Below, piece after piece: positions 58,603-64,000 of a stretch of 64,000 nucleotides of DNA. Under the pieces are notes generated by a model. That model had not been told where the DNA came from. It ran no database searches and saw only the letters and a list, made by a program, of their open reading frames with translations. This stretch comes from Glycomyces paridis. GTDB lineage: Bacteria; Actinomycetota; Actinomycetes; Mycobacteriales; Micromonosporaceae. The stretch covers positions 1-64,000 of the forward strand of contig NZ_STGX01000022.1 in the NCBI RefSeq assembly GCF_004912155.1, read 5' to 3'. The translations under genes were made by a program, and so were the position numbers. The stretch's first letter is position 1; every line of letters begins with the position of its first letter.

Positions 58603-59640
58603 TCAGGCCGGGTCGAGCAGGGCTGCGTAGAGCGTCAGGCCCGGACCGAAGGCGAGTGCGACCGTTGGGCCCGTTGCCGCTCCCGCGTGTAGGAGCGAGT
58701 CCAGGACGAGCAGGACCGTCGGGGAAGAGCAGTTGCCGTGCTCGGCGAGCACGGTTCGGGAGGTGGCGAGGGCTTCCGGTGGCAGGCCGAGGCCGTCCTC
58801 CACGGCGTCGAGGATGCGCGGGCCGCCCGGGTGGACGGCCCAGGCGGCCACGTCGGACAAGTCCATGCCGTTGCGGCTCAGGAGGTCCTTGACGAGCGGG
58901 CCGACCTGGGATTCGAGGGCGTCGGGGACTTCGGGGGCGAGGCCCATGCGGAAGCCGAGATCGGTGATGTCCCAGGTCATGTGGTCGCTGCGGGTGGTGT
59001 CGGTGCGGGCCGCGACGTCGACCACGCGGAGGCCGGGGGCGGTGTCGGGGCGGAGTACGACCGCGGCGGCGGCGTCGCCGAAGAGGGCGTGCGTGACCAT
59101 CTGCTCGGGGTCGTGGGAGGCGGGCTGGACGTGGAGCGAGGTGAGCTCGATGCACAGCACGAGGGCGGGACGGCCGTGGGCGGCGACGTAGTCGGCGGCC
59201 GTGGCGAGTGCGGGCAGGGCCGCGTGGCAGCCGGTGTGACCCACGAAGAGCCGCCGCGAGTCGGGGGCGAGCGGCAGCCCGTCCGCGAGCGCGATATCGA
59301 GTCCCGGTGTGCCGTAACCGGTGCAGGAGGCGACGATGAGGAGGCCCGTCTCGGCCGGATCGGTCACGGCGGCGTCGAGCGCGGCTCGCGCCGCTTCGAG
59401 GGCCAGCGGCGGGGCCGCCTCGCCGTAGCGGCGCATTCGGTCCCCTGTGGACCAGTTGGCGACGGTCCGCAGTTCGCTCGGGGCCGTGGCGGTGTGGCGG
59501 GAGCGGACCTCGGAGGCGGTGAAGATCCGCTGGGCGACGCGCGAGCGGGAGAAGTGCCACCGGAAGACCTCGTCCCAGAGGTCCCCTTGGCGGTGGGCAG
59601 GCGGCAGGGCCGCGCCGATCCCGGCGATCCGCGCGGTCAC
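58603..59640 (-). CDS. Type III polyketide synthase
   Basis: 345 residues, the usual type III (chalcone-synthase-like) length. The catalytic triad is Cys138 in GHTGCHA, His270 in AVHPGG and Asn303 in EHGNCSSP. It extends a starter acyl-CoA with malonyl-CoA and cyclises to pyrones or (alkyl)phenols; starter and product are unknown. GTG 59640 overlaps the stop of the flavoprotein gene, so the two are coupled. It is probably part of the small cluster with UbiA and a methyltransferase. Confidence 0.9.
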   Translation of the reverse strand: MTARIAGIGAALPPAHRQGDLWDEVFRWHFSRSRVAQRIFTASEVRSRHTATAPSELRTVANWSTGDRMRRYGEAAPPLALEAARAALDAAVTDPAETGLLIVASCTGYGTPGLDIALADGLPLAPDSRRLFVGHTGCHAALPALATAADYVAAHGRPALVLCIELTSLHVQPASHDPEQMVTHALFGDAAAAVVLRPDTAPGLRVVDVAARTDTTRSDHMTWDITDLGFRMGLAPEVPDALESQVGPLVKDLLSRNGMDLSDVAAWAVHPGGPRILDAVEDGLGLPPEALATSRTVLAEHGNCSSPTVLLVLDSLLHAGAATGPTVALAFGPGLTLYAALLDPA

Positions 59641-60839
59641 CACCGCGGGACCTCGGTGTCGTGGTCGGGGTCGCCGCCGAGCGCGGCGGTACCGAGCCAG
59701 TCGGCGCACACGTCGGAGGTCGCCGGTTGCAGAGCGCCGCAGCGGGCGTCGCGGTAGAGCCGTTCGAGCGGGTGCCCGCGGCGGCTCGCCGAGGCGCCCG
59801 CCGACTCCAGGAGGGAGGCGGCGACCTGGACGGCGGTGTCGCCCGCGGTGAGCTTGGCGCGCCAGACCCACCGGTTCGTCTCGGGCGCACCGGGATCGCG
59901 GTCGATGCACGCGGCGGCCTCGGCCACGACGAGTTCGAGCGCGGCCACGGCCGCCTCCGCGCGGCCGAGCCGGGCCCGGGCGGGCGCCAGGCCGCCGAGA
60001 CCACGGGCGTTCAGGTGTTCGGCGGCCGCGTCGACGGCGGCCCGCGCGACCCCGGCGTACACCGCCGAATAGGAGGCGACGAGCCACTGCGGCATGGCTT
60101 CGGCGATCATGAGCGTGAGGCCCTCGACGCCGCCGAGGAGCGCGCCCGGCTCGACCTCGACGTCGAAGTGGACGTCCTGGCTTCCGGTGGCGCGCATCCC
60201 GAGCGAGTCCCAGGTCTCCTCGACGCGGATGCCTTCGGAGGCGGGCACGAGGAAGTAGGAGACCTGCGGGTCCTCGGCGTCGGCGTCGCGCGCGGTCACA
60301 AGGTAGGCGTCCGCGTGCCCGGCCCCGGAGACGAAGGCTTTGGCGCCGGTGATCCGGTAGCCGCCGTCGGTGCGGCGGAACGCGGTCGTGGTGCGCGAGA
60401 GCCGCGAGCCGCTGCCCCGCTCGCTCATGGCGACCGCGTAGAGCAAGCCCTTCGCGGCGGCTTCGAGCGCGCGGTCTCGCACCGCGAAGTAGGACTTCGG
60501 GGCGCCGAGCAGGCGGATGAGTTCGTCCGGGGTCTGGGCGAGCGCGCCGGTTACGGAGGCGTGCATGTTGAACACGAGCGCGGTCGCGCCCGCCCCGCGC
60601 GCGAGTTCGGCCGCGACCCTCGTGTACTCGGTGAAGGAGGCGCCGAAGCCGCCGAGGCGGGCCGGGACCATGAGGCCGTAAAGGCCCGCTTCGCGGAGGT
60701 CCGCGAAGTCGGCTTCGGGGAAGCGGCCGTGCCGGTCGTGCTCGGCGGCCCGCTCGACCAGGCGCGGCCGGAGCCCGCGGGCCAGTCGGAGGGCGCGGTC
60801 GCCGCCGCGTTCGGTCTCGGTGGAGACGGGTGCTGCCAC
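59637..60839 (-). CDS. Acyl-CoA dehydrogenase-like flavoprotein
   Basis: 400 residues. N-terminal helical domain, FAD-binding middle domain (AMSERGSGSRLSRTTTAFRR...ITGAKAFVSGAGHADAYLV) and C-terminal helical bundle. In the fourth helix region no clear catalytic Glu can be assigned, so it may be a flavin oxidase or hydroxylase rather than a beta-oxidation enzyme. GTG 60839 has GAGGAG nearby. Co-transcribed with the polyketide synthase, so it probably makes or modifies its starter or product. Confidence 0.82.
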   Translation of the reverse strand: MAAPVSTETERGGDRALRLARGLRPRLVERAAEHDRHGRFPEADFADLREAGLYGLMVPARLGGFGASFTEYTRVAAELARGAGATALVFNMHASVTGALAQTPDELIRLLGAPKSYFAVRDRALEAAAKGLLYAVAMSERGSGSRLSRTTTAFRRTDGGYRITGAKAFVSGAGHADAYLVTARDADAEDPQVSYFLVPASEGIRVEETWDSLGMRATGSQDVHFDVEVEPGALLGGVEGLTLMIAEAMPQWLVASYSAVYAGVARAAVDAAAEHLNARGLGGLAPARARLGRAEAAVAALELVVAEAAACIDRDPGAPETNRWVWRAKLTAGDTAVQVAASLLESAGASASRRGHPLERLYRDARCGALQPATSDVCADWLGTAALGGDPDHDTEVPRW

Positions 60840-61396
60840 TGGCGTTCACTCCTCGGCTCGGACCGCCGCGGACCGGAGTGCGTTGGCGGCCTTCCGCACA
60901 GTGTCCTCGCAATCACCGCACCGGACAAGGCCGCGCACTGACGGCCTCCGGACACTCGCCTGTGCGACCGCGATCGAGAACGCGGGCGCGGCTGCCGTGC
61001 CTCCTCATCGCATCGCGGCGTGCAGGCCAGCGCGGCCAGACCGGAGTTGCCGCCCAAGTCGCCTCTGAAACCCGGCGACCCGACCCGACCGATTATCGCG
61101 CCTGGCGGCGCCTTTCCCCGGCGCTCCTGAGCGTCGCAGCTCCGCTCACCTGCGGCGAAAGCCGTGGCGTCGAAGCGCCGGACGGCCGGTACGCCCGCCT
61201 TCGCCTTGTGCCCAATGGCAAAGGCGGTCGCTCTCCACCGGCATCATCCGCGGATAGCAGGCCGCCGACATTCACGCCCGTTCATTCGCTCACGATCCCT
61301 GAACGCCCACCGCCGGCATTGCCGCGGCCGTGGAAGCCCGCTCTCTGATACCCGATTCGCCGACCACGCCCGATGCGAGCGGCTCGGTCCTCGGCG
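60840..61396. other. 557-bp gap with no supported gene
   Basis: Between the flavoprotein start and the UbiA stop. Open frames here are short, overlap on several strands and lack start signals. I see no hairpin or RNA gene of note; the flavoprotein promoter must lie at its left end. Confidence 0.5.
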
Positions 61397-62215
61397 CTAC
61401 CCGTTCGCGGTCAGCAGCAGCACCACGTCGAGAAGCGCCACCAGCATCACCGCGCGGAAGGCGACCCGCGAGCGCGGCCGCCGTCCCGCCGCGAGGCCAA
61501 CGATCAACACTGCAAGGGCGAGCGGCACCGCCGTGAGCGCGAAGAGCGGAGGCGGGCCGGGCGGGCCGAGGACCAGGAGGATCGAGGCGGTGAGCACGAG
61601 GGCGGCGGCGGTGAGGCGAGTGATGTTGGGGCCCAGTCGGTGCGGTAGGCCGCGGACGCCGGTGGCGTGATCGTCGGCGAAGTCGGGGAGCACGTTCGCG
61701 AAGTGCGCGGCGGAGCCGAGCGCCGCGGCGGCGGCCATGAGCCACAGCGGAGGCCACGGGCTACCGGGTGCGCCGAGCGAAAGGAAGGCCGGGAGGAGCC
61801 CGAAGGCGACGGCGAAGGGGGCGACGGACCAGGCGGTGGATTTGAGGCGCAGGTCGTAGGCCCAGGCGGCGAGGAGGGCGGTGAGGTGTGCGGCCGCTGC
61901 GAGGGGTCCTGAGAGGAGAGTGAGCGCGACGGCGGTGGCGGCCGAGGCGATGAAGGCCCATCGGACCGGCCTCGGGGTGAGTTCGCCTGCGGCCAAAGGC
62001 TTGTCGGTGCGGCCTACTTGGGCGTCGCGGCGGGCGTCGACGAGGTCGTTGAGCCAGCCGACGGAGAGCTGGCCGGCGAAGACGGCGGCGGTGGCGATCG
62101 CGGCGGAGGGCAGGCTGCGGTCGGTGCCGAGGGCGAGGCCCGCGGCGACGGCGGTGACGGCGAGGGCGGGCAGGGGGTGGGAGGCCCGCGCCATCGCGGT
62201 GGTGAACCCTCGCAT
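61397..62215 (-). CDS. UbiA-family prenyltransferase
   Basis: 272 residues, eight or nine helices. The first Asp-rich motif NDLVDARRDAQVGRTDKPLA (about 55-75) has the NDxxDxxxD pattern, and the second region DFADDHATGVRGLPHRLG (about 178-195) the DxxxD with following basic residues. It transfers a polyprenyl group to an aromatic acceptor. It is 26 bases from the divergent methyltransferase. With the type III synthase it suggests a prenylated phenolic or quinone product; some cellular UbiA proteins act in menaquinone synthesis, so a housekeeping role is not excluded. Confidence 0.88.
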   Translation of the reverse strand: MRGFTTAMARASHPLPALAVTAVAAGLALGTDRSLPSAAIATAAVFAGQLSVGWLNDLVDARRDAQVGRTDKPLAAGELTPRPVRWAFIASAATAVALTLLSGPLAAAAHLTALLAAWAYDLRLKSTAWSVAPFAVAFGLLPAFLSLGAPGSPWPPLWLMAAAAALGSAAHFANVLPDFADDHATGVRGLPHRLGPNITRLTAAALVLTASILLVLGPPGPPPLFALTAVPLALAVLIVGLAAGRRPRSRVAFRAVMLVALLDVVLLLTANG

Positions 62216-62241
62216 GTGCGCCAGTGTGCCACGCTGGGGCG

Positions 62242-62985
62242 ATGAACGGTGGTGCGCGGGAGCGTCTGGTGCGAGGCGATCCCGCGCTGTACGACCGGCT
62301 GGCCGGGGAGTGGTGGGAGCCGAGGGGCGTCTTCGCGGTGCTGCACTGGCTGGCGGCGGCGCGCGGGGCGCTGGTGCCGCCTGCGGATCAGGCGGGGGCG
62401 GTGCTGGTGGACTTGGGTTGCGGGGCGGGGCTGCTCGCGCCGCATCTGGCGGGAAAGGGCTATGCGCATGTGGGCGTGGACCTCTCGGCGGCGGCGCTGC
62501 GGCTGGCAGCGGCCCACGGGGTGGCGGCGGTACGGGCGGACGTGACGGCGGTGCCGTTGGCGGACGGGTGCGCGGACGTGGTGGTGGCGGGCGAGATCCT
62601 TGAGCACGTGCCGGATCTGGAGGGGGCGGTGGCGGAGGCGTGCCGGCTGCTGCGGCCGGGCGGGCTGCTGGTGATCGACACGTTGGCGGCGACGGCGCTG
62701 TGCCGGTGGCTGGCGATCGGTGTGGCGGAGCGGATTCCGCGGATCGCGGTGCGGGGCGTGCACGATCCGGCGCTGCTGGTGGACCGGGCGGCGCTGCGGG
62801 AGGCGTGCGCGGCGCACGGGGTGGCGTTGGAGCTGCGGGGCATTCGTCCGTCCATGAGGGATGTCGCGGCGTGGGCGGTGGGGCGGCGCGAGTCGGTCCG
62901 GATGGTGCCGGTGGGGACGACGGCGGTGCTGTTCCAGGCGTGGGGGCGTTCGGCGGACGGCAGGGCCACTGTGCACGGCCGGTGA
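62242..62985 (+). CDS. UbiG-like SAM methyltransferase
   Basis: 247 residues, class I methyltransferase with motif I VDLGCGAGLLAPHLA (about 57-71), post-I acid VGVDLS and EILEHVPDLEGAV (about 117-129). The fold and EILEHV segment match UbiG/COQ3-type O-methyltransferases of phenolic substrates. It probably methylates the prenylated polyketide-derived phenol predicted from the neighbouring genes. ATG 62242 starts shortly after a GGGG stretch; divergent from UbiA. Confidence 0.86.
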   Translation: MNGGARERLVRGDPALYDRLAGEWWEPRGVFAVLHWLAAARGALVPPADQAGAVLVDLGCGAGLLAPHLAGKGYAHVGVDLSAAALRLAAAHGVAAVRADVTAVPLADGCADVVVAGEILEHVPDLEGAVAEACRLLRPGGLLVIDTLAATALCRWLAIGVAERIPRIAVRGVHDPALLVDRAALREACAAHGVALELRGIRPSMRDVAAWAVGRRESVRMVPVGTTAVLFQAWGRSADGRATVHGR

Positions 62986-63150
62986 GAACCTGGTCCGAAC
63001 CGATTCAGCATGGTTTCAGATGCGCCCGTTCGGGTCGGGGCGGTGGGGTGGAGCCCTGGAGTGGAAGGCTTCCCACGGGCCGTCGATGCTGCTACCGTGA
63101 TTGGACGTCGCCGCGGTGCGAGGCGGCCGCACGGGGACGCGCCGCGGGCG

Positions 63151-63178
63151 TTGACATTGAAGTATTCCGATGTATATT
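63151..63178 (+). promoter_or_regulatory. Promoter upstream of the GH26 gene
   Basis: TTGACA at 63151-63156 and TATATT at 63173-63178, 16 bases apart, both near consensus and in a conspicuously AT-rich patch. The rest of the 386-base gap (62986-63371) shows no other feature. Confidence 0.65.
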
Positions 63179-63371
63179 CTGAGCTGCACTTAACCGATTC
63201 AGTTCCGCGCTGCTCGCCCTCCATAGGGCGGGGCGCGGCCCGGACGACGGGCCCGCGCGGACGTCGGCGGCCACCACCCCGGCCGCCCGCGTCGCTCCCG
63301 GATCCGAGCAGTCCCGGCACGACCGCAACGAAACCCCTCGCACGAGGGCTCATCCGCCAAAGGAGACGCCA

Positions 63372-64000
63372 GTGCCTTCCTTCCCTTCCGCCCGCGCGAA
63401 GCGACGCGCCGTCATCGTCATGGGCGCCGCCGCGGTGGCCGCCTCGGGCCTCCCCCTCCCCGCCGCCGCCGCGGGCCGCGCCACCCCCGTCCGCATCGTC
63501 GACGACAAGGCGACTCGCGAGACCCGCGCCCTCTTCCAGTACATGCTCGACCTGCGCGGCCAGGGCGTCATGTTCGGCCACGAGCACTCCCTGTCCGACG
63601 GGTTCACCTTCGAGGGCATGGACGGCGAATCCTCCGATGTGGAGGCCGTGACCGGTGACTACCCGGCCGTCTTCGGCTGGGACACCCTCATCCTCAACGG
63701 CTTCCAGAAGCCCGGCGTCTACGGCGGCACCGAGGAGGAGAACATCGAGGCCCTCAGCTGGGCCTTCGAGGCGTCCGACGCGCAAGGCGGCATCAACGTC
63801 CTCAGCGCCCACCTCTACAACTTCGTCACCGGCGGCGACTTCTGGGACACCGCGGGGCGGGTCGTGAGCCAGATCCTCCCCGGCGGCGCCAAGCACGCCG
63901 ACTTCAACGCCTTCCTCGACCGGATCGCCGCGGGCGTCAAGGGCGCCAAGCGACCCGACGGGACCCTCATCCCGATCGTCTTCCGGCCCTTCCACGAGAA
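63372..64000 (+). CDS. GH26 beta-mannanase, N-terminal part (cut by window end)
   Basis: First 209 residues. Signal peptide with hydrophobic VIVMGAAAVAASGLPL ending PAAAAG. The GH26 start TRETRALFQYMLDLRGQGVMFGHEHSLSDG and GDYPAVFGWDT follow, and the window ends inside IVFRPFHE, where the last Glu aligns with the GH26 acid/base. It cleaves beta-mannan outside the cell. GTG 63372 has AGGAG six bases upstream. The C-terminal half, including the nucleophile, lies outside. Confidence 0.92.
   Translation, partial: MPSFPSARAKRRAVIVMGAAAVAASGLPLPAAAAGRATPVRIVDDKATRETRALFQYMLDLRGQGVMFGHEHSLSDGFTFEGMDGESSDVEAVTGDYPAVFGWDTLILNGFQKPGVYGGTEEENIEALSWAFEASDAQGGINVLSAHLYNFVTGGDFWDTAGRVVSQILPGGAKHADFNAFLDRIAAGVKGAKRPDGTLIPIVFRPFHE

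Noticed and set aside
60840-61396. Several short open frames in the gap
   Set aside because: They overlap on opposite strands, have no start signals and show no recognisable domain.
1-64000. tRNA or rRNA genes, insertion sequences, integrase or attachment sites
   Set aside because: No cloverleaf with a TpsiC-type motif, transposase, recombinase or terminal inverted repeat pair was found on reading both strands; a covariance search would be needed to be certain.

Overview
The window is about 64 kb of very GC-rich actinobacterial chromosome. Support comes from pervasive third-position GC, GTG and TTG starts, Tat and Sec signal peptides, SigE-family and GlxA-type regulators, an imuA-imuB-dnaE2 cassette with an actinobacterial LexA box, and many secreted polysaccharide-degrading enzymes. 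A filamentous saprophyte such as Glycomyces or Stackebrandtia fits, but genus is a guess. I see no rRNA, tRNA, insertion sequence, phage gene or CRISPR array, so this reads as ordinary chromosome rich in regulators, transporters and secreted enzymes.

Layout. 0-4.5 kb: acetyltransferase-like gene, an ECF sigma factor with a membrane partner, and a secreted pectinesterase. 4.7-8.7 kb: hen1-pnkp RNA-repair operon. 8.8-15.9 kb: secreted serine hydrolase, membrane protein with a metal-type operator, GlxA regulator, DUF234-type ATPase behind a 32-bp perfect palindrome, ankyrin lipoprotein, a 115-120 bp tandem repeat, a second serine hydrolase and a small cysteine-containing secreted protein. 15.9-21.7 kb: MFS transporter with GH1 beta-glucosidase, and a large alpha-amylase with a MalR-type operator. 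22.2-27.8 kb: SOS mutasome imuA-imuB-dnaE2. 27.8-42.2 kb: three MFS transporters, regulators, a K+ channel, a proline-rich membrane protein paired with an HExxH protein, a ThrE-type exporter and an Hsp70-like membrane fusion. 42.3-48.2 kb: cellulose-binding secreted protein with a CebR-like box, an XRE regulator ending in YALAA, a two-gene clpP operon, two glyoxalase-fold genes and a divergent TetR/membrane-protein pair. 48.2-57.5 kb: alpha-galactosidase, sugar ABC transporter and LacI regulator in one minus-strand operon, divergent from a large secreted glycosidase, with LacI-type operators between them. 57.5-58.6 kb: dispersed repeats and a small membrane protein. 58.6-63.0 kb: type III polyketide synthase, acyl-CoA-dehydrogenase-like flavoprotein, UbiA prenyltransferase and methyltransferase. 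The window ends inside a GH26 mannanase.

The themes are plant-polysaccharide use (pectin, starch, cellulose, alpha-galactosides, mannan) under local operators; nucleic-acid damage responses; and stress proteolysis. The most unusual points are a clpP operon in which one subunit keeps the Ser-His-Asp triad at exact canonical spacing while its partner has Ala and Asp at the Ser and His positions, next to a regulator with an ssrA-like tail; four near-identical 17-bp CsoR/RcnR-like operators before unrelated membrane proteins; a palindrome-controlled ATPase; and a 59-bp hairpin repeat family.
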